DNA of 64,000 nt from Arthrobacter sp. AFG7.2 (GCF_002892835.1 NZ_PJMB01000002.1:514863-578862); one strand, 5' to 3'. Counted from the first letter of the stretch, positions 43,733-52,456 are shown. The notes: generated by a model not told the origin, from the sequence alone. Program-made: numbers and translations.

Positions 43733-44508
43733 GCATGGCGGCCGCACTGACCAGCATCCCTGCACACCAGGCTGCTACCGGGGCCGATGCCGGCAACCCA
43801 AGGCCTGCCGTCCTGGTGCTGCCTGGCGGTGGCTATGCCCGCCAGGCAGACCACGAAGCGGAGCCGGTGGCAGAGTGGCTCGCCGCACTGGGCATCCACG
43901 CCTTCGTCCTGCGGTACAGCGTGGCGCCGGACAGGCATCCGGCGCCGCTGGTGGCCGCCAAGGAAGCCATGCTGCATATCCGCAGCGGATCCCATGGCCT
44001 CGGGGTGGACCCGGGCCGCGTGGGTGTCCTCGGGTTTTCCGCCGGCGGACACCTTGCCGCCACGCTCTCAACGGCCAGGGCAACGGGCAACGCGGACCTC
44101 GATGTTCCGGCGGCGGTACCGGACCTGACGGTACTGTGCTACCCGGTGGTGTCCTACACGCAGTCCGTGCATCAGGGTTCGGTGGACAACCTCCTCGGCC
44201 ACGCGCCGTCGTCGGACCTCCTTGCCGAGCTCTCTGCAGAGCAGCATGTGACGGCGGCGACCCCTCCCGCGTTCGTCTGGCACACCGCTGACGACCCTGC
44301 CGTGCCGGTCAGCCACAGCCTGGGCTACGCGGGCGCGCTCATGGATGCCGGTGTTCCTGCCGAGCTGCATGTCTTTCCCCATGGCCGCCACGGCCTTGGC
44401 CTTGCCTCGGAAGAGCGGGGGCCGGACCGCTGGACCGACCTGTGCGCCGGCTGGCTGGACCGCGCCGGCTGGGCCTCCCGCCCCTCCACAGAGGAAAGCC
44501 GGAACTAG
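43729..44508 (+). CDS. Alpha/beta hydrolase, carbohydrate-esterase-like
   Basis: 259 residues. The oxyanion-hole segment VLVLPGGGYARQADHE and nucleophile elbow GFSAGGH, with Asp in TADDPAVP and His in GRHGLGL, give a full Ser-Asp-His triad. This arrangement resembles BD-FAE and acetyl-xylan-esterase-type enzymes that remove acetyl or feruloyl groups from plant oligosaccharides. No signal peptide is present, so it would act on imported substrates. Its ATG lies in the ATGA overlap with the LacI stop codon, so the two are co-translated. Its stop codon shares a CTAG with the convergent mutarotase gene. Confidence 0.86.
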   Translation: MSMAAALTSIPAHQAATGADAGNPRPAVLVLPGGGYARQADHEAEPVAEWLAALGIHAFVLRYSVAPDRHPAPLVAAKEAMLHIRSGSHGLGVDPGRVGVLGFSAGGHLAATLSTARATGNADLDVPAAVPDLTVLCYPVVSYTQSVHQGSVDNLLGHAPSSDLLAELSAEQHVTAATPPAFVWHTADDPAVPVSHSLGYAGALMDAGVPAELHVFPHGRHGLGLASEERGPDRWTDLCAGWLDRAGWASRPSTEESRN

Positions 44509-45407
44509 GGTAAAGCGCGGATGGTCCAGGCCGCGGAGTGCGACTCCCCCGGTTCAAGGTGGATGAGGTCCGTCCCGGAGTTGAAGGCATCCGGCGGGCA
44601 CGTCATGGGTTCGACGGCCATTCCAAGACGGTCGGGGCCCACCGGCTTGTCACCTGTATGGATCTGGACCCATGGCCACTCGGCACCCCATTCCAGTTCA
44701 ACACCCGTGCCGGCAGGATCCTGAACGCGGACCCGGGCCAGCCCTAGGTCGTCACGGGAAAGTTCAGTGAAGGCGTGGTCGATCTTCAGGGAACCGACCC
44801 GGCGGGGGCGGCGGAAATCGAAGTCGTGCCCCTCCACACTTTTCATTGCCACCGGGAGCAGCCGGTCCGGCGTCACCTCCAGGAACTCCCGGGCCGGCAC
44901 TTCCAGCGTCCACTCATCCAGCCCTGCGGGCCCGGCCACCAGGTAGGGATGCGGACACACGCCGTAAGGGGCAGTGGCAGGCCCGATGTTTTCAGCGGTG
45001 ACCGTGCTGTGCAGCCCGTCCGCGTCCAGGGAGTATGAGACGGAGACCTGCAGATCGGAGGGATAGTTCACGCCTGCCTTGACCCTGCAGGCGAGGACCA
45101 CACAGTCTTCGGCTGCCTCCCGCACGTCCCAGACCTGTTCAGTAGCCAGGCCGTGGAGGGCAGAGCCGCGCTCGGGCTCGTTGATGGCGGCTTCGAACGC
45201 CTTGCCGGCGTAGGAGTATTTGCCGTCGGCCAGCCGGTTGGGCCAGGGAGCGCAAATGACACCGCGGTAGTCAGGGATCCGCCCGTCCGGACCGAAGCCC
45301 ACCACGAGGTCCCGGCCGTCGTACTGAAGCTCCCGGAGCGCGCCCCCGCGCGCGGTGACCACGGCTGTGTAGGGACCGCTGGCAAGTCTGTGTTCCGTGG
45401 ATGGCAT
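44505..45407 (-). CDS. Aldose 1-epimerase (mutarotase) family protein
   Basis: 300 residues of the galactose-mutarotase beta-sandwich fold. Conserved positions appear in APWPNRLADGKYSY (substrate Arg), SALHGLATEQVW (His), YGVCPHPYL (catalytic His), DHAFTEL and MAVEPMTCPPDAFN (catalytic Glu). It probably interconverts anomers of an imported aldose. A perfect palindrome (45434-45445) lies 27 bp upstream of the start, so it seems separately controlled. It converges on the esterase-like gene with overlapping stops. Confidence 0.92.
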   Translation of the reverse strand: MPSTEHRLASGPYTAVVTARGGALRELQYDGRDLVVGFGPDGRIPDYRGVICAPWPNRLADGKYSYAGKAFEAAINEPERGSALHGLATEQVWDVREAAEDCVVLACRVKAGVNYPSDLQVSVSYSLDADGLHSTVTAENIGPATAPYGVCPHPYLVAGPAGLDEWTLEVPAREFLEVTPDRLLPVAMKSVEGHDFDFRRPRRVGSLKIDHAFTELSRDDLGLARVRVQDPAGTGVELEWGAEWPWVQIHTGDKPVGPDRLGMAVEPMTCPPDAFNSGTDLIHLEPGESHSAAWTIRALP

Positions 45408-45433
45408 GAAGGTCCTTAAAGCAGTTCCGTCCT

Positions 45434-45445
45434 GTTAGCGCTAAC
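45434..45445. promoter_or_regulatory. Predicted LacI-type operator upstream of the mutarotase gene
   Basis: GTTAGCGCTAAC is a perfect 12-bp palindrome centred on GCGC. Its arms differ from operators O1 and O2, so a different LacI-family protein, or a global one, may bind it. Confidence 0.6.
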
Positions 45446-45517
45446 CAGCGTAACGCACATCTTCCTTCCCGGCAGGGCGGCGCCCCCCACGCTTTCCGCC
45501 GCCACTACAGTTGCAGC

Positions 45518-46228
45518 ATGAGCGATGGGGACGCGGTGAACATCCAGGTGCTTGCCGCAATCCGCTCAGCGCTGCGGGAACGGGCTGATCCCGTCCGCGG
45601 GGCCGGCGCGCAGGCTTACATGAAATCCGCAATGCCGTGCCTCGGCGTGCGCGTCCCTGAAGTGCGCCGGATCGCTGCAGCCGCTGCCGCCGGCAGACCC
45701 TTTGCATCGGCCGGGCAGCTGCGCGGCACCGCCCTGGAACTGTGGCGGAATGCCACGGCCCGGGAGGAACGGTACGCGGCTATCGATCTCACCGGGAACC
45801 CGCTGGTGGCCGGATCCATGCCCATGCTGCCGGTTTACGAGGAGATGATCCGCAGCGGCGCCTGGTGGGACTTCGTGGATGGGACAGCAGCACGCCTGTA
45901 CGGCCTGCTCCAAGCCAACCGTGCGGAGATGACGGCAGTACTGCTGGACTGGAGCACCGATCCGGACTTCTGGGTCAGGCGGGCCGCCATCCTCTCGCAG
46001 CTCAAGGCGAAGGCCGGCACCGACACTGAACTCCTGGCCAGGATCCTGGAAGCGAACCTGGAAGACCGGGAGTTCTTCATTCGCAAGGCCGTCGGGTGGT
46101 CCCTGCGCGAGTATGCCAAGACGGCCCCGGAGTGGGTGGCGGCATTCGTCGCTGCCCACGCCGCCACCATGAGCCCCTTGTCACGGAGGGAAGCACTCCG
46201 TGCCCGCGGCTTAACTCCGGCCGGCTAG
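45518..46228 (+). CDS. DNA alkylation repair protein, AlkD-like (HEAT-repeat glycosylase fold)
   Basis: 236 residues made of HEAT-like helices. AlkD-type segments are YMKSAMPCLGVRVPEVRRI, WRNATAREERYAAIDL, WWDFVDGTAARLYGLL, DPDFWVRRAAILSQLKAK and EFFIRKAVGWSLREYAK. AlkD removes positively charged alkyl-purines without base flipping. The Trp/Asp of WWDFVD and the WVRR segment match the catalytic face of that family. Its TAG stop overlaps that of the convergent MptB-like gene. Whether it repairs or only binds DNA is not visible. Confidence 0.92.
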   Translation: MSDGDAVNIQVLAAIRSALRERADPVRGAGAQAYMKSAMPCLGVRVPEVRRIAAAAAAGRPFASAGQLRGTALELWRNATAREERYAAIDLTGNPLVAGSMPMLPVYEEMIRSGAWWDFVDGTAARLYGLLQANRAEMTAVLLDWSTDPDFWVRRAAILSQLKAKAGTDTELLARILEANLEDREFFIRKAVGWSLREYAKTAPEWVAAFVAAHAATMSPLSRREALRARGLTPAG

Positions 46229-47793
46229 ATGACAGGACGTTCGACGACGACCTCGTGGCTCTTGCGGAACAGCCGGCGCGTGCGGGGATCCCAGAAAATC
46301 AGATACAGGCCAAACAGCAGGCCGGTCACCGCGGCGGCGACGCGCGCAAGGGCCAGCGCGAAGCCCAGGTCCTCGGTCTGCAGGTACGGGAAGACTTCCA
46401 GCTGGTCAGAAATGGCGTAAATCATGAAGAAGGAGACAACGAAGTACAGCGCCTTGACCTGCCAGTCGTTCCTGATGCCGGTTACCGCGAAGAGCGGTAT
46501 GAGCCATACGACGTACCAGGACTGGATCATGGGCGCCAGCAGGACCACTGCGGCAAAGGCAAGGGTGAGGCGGCGAATCAGCCGGTCGTAGTCGCCTCGG
46601 AAGATCTGCCAGGCAACCACGCCCACGGCGATCAGCTTCCCGGCGTCGGACACAAAACCCGCCAGGGTGGCCCCGTCGAGGCCGAACGAGTTGGCCAGCG
46701 ACGCCACCACCATCCCGATCAGGCCCACAGGTGCGTACCAGATGGAGATGCTCCCCGGCGCGGAAAGTCCGTTGATCCAGCCGAAGCCGAAACCGTTCAC
46801 CAGGCTCATCAGGACCAGGATGCCCAGGCTCAGCGCGGCGGTCAGGCCCCAGTACGTGAACTTGCGGAGCCAGCCCGCGTCCTTGCCGGCCCAGAGGAGC
46901 CCAATGAACGGCAGGAAGACGATGGTGATGGGCTTCACCGCGATGGACAGAGTCACCAGGACAACGCCGCGGACCACCCTGTGCGTCGCGGAGTAGTACA
47001 GTCCGGCCAGTGCCAGCCCGATCATCAGTGCGTCGTTGTGGACGCTGGCGATGAAGTTCGTCAGGAACAGCGGGTTCGCCGCAGTGAGCCATAGGGCCCG
47101 GTGCGGGTTGACGCCGTGAAGCTCGGCCAGCCTGGGTACGTATATGACACACAGGACCACTCCTGCCAGCGCCACCAGGCGGAACAACATCACGCTTGCT
47201 TCGGGTTGGACGTTGGTGACCCAGACAACGACCTGCTCGATCCACAGGAACAACTGTCCATAGGGAACGGGCGCTTCGGTCCACATTTTGTCCGCGCCCA
47301 GCTGGAAGTAGTTGGACAGGGCCGAAATGCCGTTCTCGTAAGGATTGAATCCTTCCACCATCAGCCGGCCCTGCCCGATGTACGCGTAGACGTCCCGGCT
47401 GAAGAGAGGGACGCTGAACATCATGGGCAGTCCCCATGCCACGACGGCCATCAGGGTGGCTTTGCGTGCCTCCGCGCCCCAGACCCGGACCCGCTGCCCC
47501 AGCCTGAGCCAGGCACGGACCAGGAGCATTCCTCCGACCGCCAGCAGGACGATTGAGAGGGCAACGCCCACGGCTTCAGCACGCATCCAGATGAAGAGCG
47601 GCATCCGCCGAAGTTCCGAGACGGGAGCGAGCCAGCCGACTCCCAAAGATCCAATCAGCATGAACATGGACCCCGCGAATCCGGCAAGGAGGGGGGACCT
47701 GGCATTGTCCACTTCTGGTTCCGCACCGCCCGCCGCGGCGGTGGCGGCGGCCATCTCCCTCGCCGCAGGCACAGGCGCCGTCATCTCAGGCAA
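46225..47793 (-). CDS. mptB: Polyprenol-phosphate-mannose-dependent alpha-1,6-mannosyltransferase, MptB-like (GT-C)
   Basis: Integral membrane glycosyltransferase that extends the alpha-1,6-mannan core of lipomannan and lipoarabinomannan in Actinobacteria. About 522 residues, around 13 predicted membrane helices. The external loop with catalytic acid, FSRDVYAYIGQGRLMVEG, then NPYENG, follows the third helix; the SVHNDALMIGLALAGLY and WYVVWLIPLFA stretches match MptA/MptB. I use the TTG at 47793 (AAGGA 6 nt upstream); ATG 47784 and GTG 47856 are alternatives. Its stop codon overlaps that of AlkD, and it diverges from orn. Confidence 0.87.
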   Translation of the reverse strand: MPEMTAPVPAAREMAAATAAAGGAEPEVDNARSPLLAGFAGSMFMLIGSLGVGWLAPVSELRRMPLFIWMRAEAVGVALSIVLLAVGGMLLVRAWLRLGQRVRVWGAEARKATLMAVVAWGLPMMFSVPLFSRDVYAYIGQGRLMVEGFNPYENGISALSNYFQLGADKMWTEAPVPYGQLFLWIEQVVVWVTNVQPEASVMLFRLVALAGVVLCVIYVPRLAELHGVNPHRALWLTAANPLFLTNFIASVHNDALMIGLALAGLYYSATHRVVRGVVLVTLSIAVKPITIVFLPFIGLLWAGKDAGWLRKFTYWGLTAALSLGILVLMSLVNGFGFGWINGLSAPGSISIWYAPVGLIGMVVASLANSFGLDGATLAGFVSDAGKLIAVGVVAWQIFRGDYDRLIRRLTLAFAAVVLLAPMIQSWYVVWLIPLFAVTGIRNDWQVKALYFVVSFFMIYAISDQLEVFPYLQTEDLGFALALARVAAAVTGLLFGLYLIFWDPRTRRLFRKSHEVVVERPVI

Positions 47794-47934
47794 GTCCAAT
47801 CCTTCTCGTTTGCGGTTCCGCCCGGCGGGCAACGAACCGGCCGGGCGCGTCACCACCGGAGCGGCATGACCCGCCGCATCTCCGAAATCCTAGCATCGGC
47901 CGGTGGCCGGGAGGTGAAACGGTAGGCTGGTCCG

Positions 47935-48564
47935 GTGCCTATATCTAACGAACGAATCGTCTGGATCGACTGCGAAATGACTGGTCTGGACATCAAGAAT
48001 GATGCCCTGATCGAGGTGGCGGCCCTGGTCACGGACTCGGAACTGAACATCCTCGGCGACGGCGTCGATGTGGTCATCAAACCGGAGGACGCTGCGGTGG
48101 CCCAAATGAACGACTTCGTCCGGGACATGCACACGAAATCCGGGCTCCTGAAGGAACTGCCGCACGGCAAAACAATGGCCGAGGCCGAAGCTGCCGTGAT
48201 GGAGTACATCTCCAAGTGGGTACCGGACCCGCGGAAGGCTCCTCTGGGCGGCAACTCGGTGGGAACCGACCGGGTCTTCCTGTCCCGGGACATGCCAGCA
48301 GTGGTGGAGCACCTGCACTACAGGGTGATCGATGTCAGCACCATCAAGGAGCTCTCCCGCCGCTGGTTCGCCCGCGCGTACTTCCAGTCACCGGCGAAAA
48401 AGGGCGGCCACCGCGCTTTGGGCGACATCAAGGACTCCATCGACGAACTCCGCTACTACCGGGAGGCCGTCTTCGTGCCGGCGCCCGGGCCGGACAGCGC
48501 TACAGCCCAGCGGATTGCCCGGCGCATCATGTCCGCTGGAGATGCAGGAACAGGGGAAAAGTAA
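47935..48564 (+). CDS. orn: Oligoribonuclease
   Basis: 3'-5' exoribonuclease that degrades 2-5-nt RNAs and pGpG. The 209 residues show the DEDDh set: Asp/Glu in VWIDCEMTGLD, the Asp in GTDRVFLSRDM, and the H/D near the end in KKGGHRALGDIKDSIDEL. The start is a GTG with no strong ribosome site. The C-terminus carries a short extension past the fold. It ends just upstream of the tRNA-His region. Confidence 0.96.
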   Translation: MPISNERIVWIDCEMTGLDIKNDALIEVAALVTDSELNILGDGVDVVIKPEDAAVAQMNDFVRDMHTKSGLLKELPHGKTMAEAEAAVMEYISKWVPDPRKAPLGGNSVGTDRVFLSRDMPAVVEHLHYRVIDVSTIKELSRRWFARAYFQSPAKKGGHRALGDIKDSIDELRYYREAVFVPAPGPDSATAQRIARRIMSAGDAGTGEK

Positions 48565-48692
48565 TCTGCGCCACCTTTGGCTGAATTTTCCGCCGAAAAC
48601 CCCCAAAGTGGACAAAGCACCCCTGTAGAGCAGGTAAGCTATATGAGTTGCCTTTCAAGAGGGCCGGTTCGCCGGTCATCCTGCAGGCACAT

Positions 48693-48766
48693 GGTGGGCT
48701 TAGCTCAGTTGGCAGAGCGCCTGGTTGTGGTCCAGGAGGTCGCGGGTTCAACCCCCGTAGCTCACC
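48693..48766 (+). tRNA. tRNA-His (anticodon GTG)
   Basis: Acceptor GTGGGCT/AGCTCAC with an encoded extra G at position -1 opposite C73, D-arm TAGCTCAGTTGGCAGA, anticodon loop GTG in CTGGTTGTGGTCCAG and T-arm GCGGGTTCAACCCCCGT. CCA is not encoded. Confidence 0.96.
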
Positions 48767-48793
48767 CTCACGGGACGGTATGTGCAGCCGTCC

Positions 48794-48837
48794 AAGAAGG
48801 AGGCCGCACCGGATATCCGGTGCGGCCTCCTTCTTTT
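48794..48837. terminator. Terminator after tRNA-His
   Basis: A perfect 21-bp palindrome starting AAGAAGGAGGCCGCACCGG and ending with CTTTTT. It ends tRNA-His transcription 28 nt past the tRNA and lies before the def gene. Confidence 0.9.
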
Positions 48838-48895
48838 TGCATTGTTGCCGCACATGTTCTCTTTGCACGAAACACCGCCGAAGGACCACCTGAAG

Positions 48896-49468
48896 ATGAC
48901 TGTTCTGCCAATAACCATCTGGGGAGAGCCCGTACTGCACCGCCGGGCTTCCGAGGTGGAAGTGTTCGACGACGGGCTGCGCACCCTGATAGCGGACATG
49001 TTCGAAACAAACGACGCCGCCAACGGCGTTGGCCTCGCGGCTCCCCAGATCGGGGTGGGCAAGCGGATCTTCATTTACAAGTACGCCAATGACGACGGCG
49101 CTCCCCCTGCAGGTGTGGTGGTCAATCCTGTCCTCACTCTGTCGAAGATTTCCGGTGCCGTTCCGGATCCTGACGAGGAAGAAGAAGGCTGCCTGTCCTT
49201 TCCCAGCGGGCAGTACCCTTTGAAACGCGCCGAATGGGCCCGTGTTGAAGGGTTCGACGGTTTCGGGGAACCGGTCAGGTTCGAGGCCACCGGGTGGTTC
49301 GCCCGGGTCATCCAGCATGAATATGACCATCTGGACGGCAAGCTGTACGTCAACCGGCTGATGGACCGGTATAAACGCAAGGCCATGAAGCTCGCCAAGA
49401 AAAACGGCTGGGGCGTTCCAGGACTGACCTGGATGCCCGGCGTGGATCCGGACCCCTTCGGTCACTAG
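48896..49468 (+). CDS. def: Peptide deformylase
   Basis: Removes the formyl group from nascent proteins, a metalloenzyme. The 190 residues contain motif I GVGLAAPQIG near 44-53, motif II EGCLSFP near 97-103 and motif III QHEYDHLDG near 140-148. The metal ligands are that Cys and two His, with Glu between. ATG 48896 has AAGGA about 10 nt upstream; the open frame to 48782 runs through the terminator and is not coding. No fmt gene is adjacent; the enzyme may be a second copy. Confidence 0.97.
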   Translation: MTVLPITIWGEPVLHRRASEVEVFDDGLRTLIADMFETNDAANGVGLAAPQIGVGKRIFIYKYANDDGAPPAGVVVNPVLTLSKISGAVPDPDEEEEGCLSFPSGQYPLKRAEWARVEGFDGFGEPVRFEATGWFARVIQHEYDHLDGKLYVNRLMDRYKRKAMKLAKKNGWGVPGLTWMPGVDPDPFGH

Positions 49469-49474
49469 CCGCAC

Positions 49475-49520
49475 GCTGCTGGCGGGACAGCGCCGGCGCA
49501 CTATGGCCGGTCCCGCAGCA
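49475..49520. terminator. Possible terminator between def and the HNH nuclease gene
   Basis: TGCTGGCGGGAC and GTCCCGCAGCA form an imperfect stem around a ~20-nt loop that contains its own small repeat (GCGCC/GGCGC). No T-tract, so support is limited. Confidence 0.4.
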
Positions 49521-49525
49521 TACGC

Positions 49526-50323
49526 CTAGCCGGCCGCCACGGTTTCCTGGCCCGGGCAGGAAGCCAGCACACGTTTCATGGCGTCCCTTTCCGCTTCCGT
49601 TACCCAGAGGCCGTAAGCAGCTTTGACGGATATCTGGCGTGCCACATAGTGGCAGCGGAAGGATGTGTTCTTCGGCAGCCAGGTGGCAGCGTCGCCTGCG
49701 CCTTTTTCCTGGTTTGCTGGGCCGTCAGCGGCAATGAGGTTGAGAGGGTCATTGGCAAGGCTCTGCCGCTGCCTCGCGGTCAGCCCCTGGGCGCCCTTCT
49801 GCCACGCATCCCCCAGTGCCACCACGTGGTCAACCTGTACGGCGCGGCTGCTCTCGGAGCCCCGCCGGAAGTCGACGAACCGGGCGGTGTAGGGCTCGTG
49901 GAACCGGCCGGCCGCGATGCGGCACACCGACCCTTCCATGAACACAACCTCGGCCAGATCCCGCCGAAGGATGTCGTTGCGGGTATCGCACCCGTTCCGG
50001 TCCACGTCCTGCCACGCCTGGCCAAAAGCTTCCCGCTGGTAGTTGTCCTTACCGGCCCGGCCCTTGACGGCGAGCCCCTCCAGGGCAGTGAGGGCGGAAC
50101 CCGGCGGCACCCGGTGCACTGGGACCACAGGCTTCATCCACGCCGGATCGAAAACCGGCGCCACAACCGGCCCCGCAACGGCAGGCTCAGCGGCCTCGAA
50201 CTGGCCGGCGGTAAAGAACCAGGCGAGGCCCGCCACCGCGGAGACAGCCGCCAGAAACAGGATGCCCCAGGCCTGCCGGGAACGGCGCCGGGCCCGCCGG
50301 TATGCGGACCAGTTCACGGTCAT
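49526..50323 (-). CDS. Secreted or membrane-anchored HNH endonuclease (DUF1524/GmrSD C-terminal type)
   Basis: 265 residues. A basic N-terminus (AYRRARRRSRQAW) precedes one membrane helix (about 19-38: GILFLAAVSAVAGLAWFFT), so the nuclease domain is outside. The HNH signature is VQVDHVVALGDAW, then LANDPLNLIAADGPANQEKG (central Asn), and the last part WLPKNTSFRCHYVARQ. Cysteines in NGCDTRNDIL, GSVCRIA, FRCHYVA and LASCPGQ suggest disulfides, consistent with an outside location. Its function could be nutrient DNA digestion. No restriction or toxin-antitoxin neighbours are present. Confidence 0.9.
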   Translation of the reverse strand: MTVNWSAYRRARRRSRQAWGILFLAAVSAVAGLAWFFTAGQFEAAEPAVAGPVVAPVFDPAWMKPVVPVHRVPPGSALTALEGLAVKGRAGKDNYQREAFGQAWQDVDRNGCDTRNDILRRDLAEVVFMEGSVCRIAAGRFHEPYTARFVDFRRGSESSRAVQVDHVVALGDAWQKGAQGLTARQRQSLANDPLNLIAADGPANQEKGAGDAATWLPKNTSFRCHYVARQISVKAAYGLWVTEAERDAMKRVLASCPGQETVAAG

Positions 50324-50436
50324 GGGGTTCCGGCACTTCGAGTGGCAGCCTGCACCAGACGAGCCTAGGACGTGCCTGCCTCACCCTTGGCGTTTTCCAC
50401 AGTGTGGAGGGCAAGTGAGGGTCCGGCAGGAACGCG

Positions 50437-50646
50437 TTATTGTTCCCGCATCACCCTTCGTAAGTCTTCCTCGGCCAGGGCCAGCAACCCTTCGAGCTGG
50501 CGCACGCGGTCTTCTCCAACGTCACCGGTTTTGTAGCCGGCACGCGCGCCCTCCAGAAGCCTGATCGCCTCCTTGTGGTTGGCTTTGGCGACGTCAAGGG
50601 CGTGCTCAAGGGTGGTTTCGTGCTGCAGGGTCGAGTCGTTTTCCAT
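50437..50646 (-). CDS. Small helical protein of unknown function
   Basis: About 69 residues from ATG 50646 with GGTGG just upstream. The sequence has a strong heptad-like pattern (EHALDVAKANHKEAIRLLEG then RVRQLEGLLALAEEDLRRV), so it is probably an all-helical hairpin or dimer. It is highly charged with no membrane segment. I do not recognise a family. It lies between the gap terminator and the HNH gene; its codon use is normal for the window, which argues for a real gene. Confidence 0.6.
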   Translation of the reverse strand: MENDSTLQHETTLEHALDVAKANHKEAIRLLEGARAGYKTGDVGEDRVRQLEGLLALAEEDLRRVMREQ

Positions 50647-50664
50647 GCCACCAGTGTGATCCCG

Positions 50665-50699
50665 TTTCCCGGCTGATTCCAGCATCATCAGCCGGGAAA
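50665..50699 (-). terminator. Terminator downstream of the GAPDH gene
   Basis: TTTCCCGGCTGA pairs with TCAGCCGGGAAA around an 11-nt loop, 22 nt past the GAPDH stop codon. It lies just upstream of the small helical gene's start. Confidence 0.75.
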
Positions 50700-50721
50700 T
50701 CGGGAGACCAGGGTGGCGGGC

Positions 50722-52200
50722 CTAAACGGCGATCGCGGCCAGGGCGGCGGCGGTTTCCTTTGCAGGGAACGACGGCGGGTTCACGCCTGCCATTTCCTCC
50801 ATGACGCGGACCACCTGGCAGCTGTAACCGAACTCGTTGTCGTACCAGACGTAGAGCACCAGGTTCTTGTCGTTTGAGATCGTGGCGAGGCCGTCAACGA
50901 TGCCCGCACGGCGGGAACCGACGAAGTCGGTGGAAACCACCTCGGGTGAGTCGATGTAATCGATCTGCTTGCGCAGGTCCGAGTGGAGGGACATCTCCCG
51001 CAGGTAGTTGTTCACCTCGTCCTTGGTGGTGCCCTCTTCGAGGCTCAGGTTCAGGATAGCCAGGGAAACATCAGGGGTGGGGACGCGGATGGAACTGCCG
51101 GTGAGCTTGCCCAGCAGTTCGGGGAGGGCCTTGGCCACGGCCTTGGCGGCGCCGGTCTCCGTGATCACCATGTTCAAGGCTGCCGAGCGGCCGCGGCGGT
51201 CGCCCTTGTGGAAGTTGTCGATCAGGTTCTGGTCATTGGTGAAGGAGTGCACGGTCTCCACGTGTCCATGCACGACGCCGAACTTGTCGTTGATTGCCTT
51301 CAGCACCGGCGTGATGGCATTGGTGGTGCAGGACGCGGCTGAGACGATCTGGTCCGTGTCCTCGATGGTGCCGTGGTTGATGCCGTGCACGATGTTCTTC
51401 AGGTTGCCCTTGCCCGGGGCAGTCAGGAGCACGCGGGCAACACCCTTGCTCTGCAGGTGCTGGGACAGCCCTTCCGCGTCACGCCAGCGCCCGGTGTTGT
51501 CCACAACGAGTGCGTTGTGGATTCCGTAGGCGGTGTAGTCGATGGTGGCGGGGTTGTCCGAGTAGATGACCTGCACCTGGACGCCGTTGGCCGTAATGGT
51601 GTTGGCCTCCTCGTCAATCCGGATGGTTCCTTCAAAGGATCCGTGGACGGAGTCGCGGCGCAGGAGGCTGGCGCGTTTGGAAAGGTCGTTGTCCGAGCCT
51701 TTGCGCACCACGATGGCGCGCAGCCGGAGGCCGTGGCCGCCGCCGGCCTTTTCGATCAGGAGGCGGGCAAGGAGCCGGCCGATCCGGCCAAAACCATAGA
51801 GCACGACGTCGGTGCTGGTGCGGTCATCGCCGCCGCGCTTGCCCACGACGTCGGCCAGTTCCGCACGGAGGAATTCCTCCAGGGTTGCGCCGTTGCCCTC
51901 TTCCTTGAACTTCTGGTTCAGCCGGGCGATGTCGATCGCTGCCGCGCCGAGCTCCAGCGTGGCGAGGGTGTTCAGCAGCGGCGCGGTTTCCTCCAGCAGC
52001 AGCTCGTCCTTGCTCATGCGGCGCGCAAAGCGGTGCGCCTTGAGAATGTTCATGGTGGACTTGTTGATCAAACTCCGGCCATAAACGCTGGTGACCACGT
52101 TGTTTTCGCGGTACAGCCGGCCGATCACCGGAATCATGGCCTCGGCCAGGGCCTCACGGCCCATCCACGTATCAAGACAAGAATCTGACGTATGGCTCAC
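50722..52200 (-). CDS. gap: Glyceraldehyde-3-phosphate dehydrogenase, long form with N-terminal extension
   Basis: 492 residues: a ~128-residue N-terminal helical extension (GREALAEAMIPVIGRLYREN, KDELLLEETAPLLNTLATLE) precedes the NAD-binding domain beginning VVLYGFGRIGRLLARLLIE. The catalytic Cys lies in SAASCTTNAITP near 289, His in HGHVETVHSFTNDQ. The extension is found in a GAPDH subgroup separate from the ordinary ~335-residue glycolytic enzyme; its role is not clear to me. The residue after the second beta strand (VVRKGSDN instead of the usual Asp) suggests it may accept NADP. It stands alone with its own terminator. Confidence 0.93.
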   Translation of the reverse strand: MSHTSDSCLDTWMGREALAEAMIPVIGRLYRENNVVTSVYGRSLINKSTMNILKAHRFARRMSKDELLLEETAPLLNTLATLELGAAAIDIARLNQKFKEEGNGATLEEFLRAELADVVGKRGGDDRTSTDVVLYGFGRIGRLLARLLIEKAGGGHGLRLRAIVVRKGSDNDLSKRASLLRRDSVHGSFEGTIRIDEEANTITANGVQVQVIYSDNPATIDYTAYGIHNALVVDNTGRWRDAEGLSQHLQSKGVARVLLTAPGKGNLKNIVHGINHGTIEDTDQIVSAASCTTNAITPVLKAINDKFGVVHGHVETVHSFTNDQNLIDNFHKGDRRGRSAALNMVITETGAAKAVAKALPELLGKLTGSSIRVPTPDVSLAILNLSLEEGTTKDEVNNYLREMSLHSDLRKQIDYIDSPEVVSTDFVGSRRAGIVDGLATISNDKNLVLYVWYDNEFGYSCQVVRVMEEMAGVNPPSFPAKETAAALAAIAV

Positions 52201-52456
52201 AGAAATACCTTCCTCGGTTCAGCCGCGCACGTCCTCGTACACGGTTGTCGGCCACCACATGTTGTGCAGGGGCACCCGCGCCTGCAGGGGTCGGCCCCCA
52301 GGCGCCTGGATCACATGCAAAGAAAAACCGCCGGCTGCGAACGCAAACTCCGGCGGGAGAACTCCTGCGTCCTGTTCCATTCTAAGTTGGCTGGCGTCTG
52401 TAAGGCGGCCCGATGCAAGTGAAATCACTCACAGCAGGGGCCGGTGCCGCGAAGCA

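Noticed and set aside
52219..52428. Possible 69-codon gene between the GAPDH and TspO genes
   Set aside because: No ribosome site, odd residue composition and not in the expected codon pattern; the 256-bp gap is probably the GAPDH promoter and leader.
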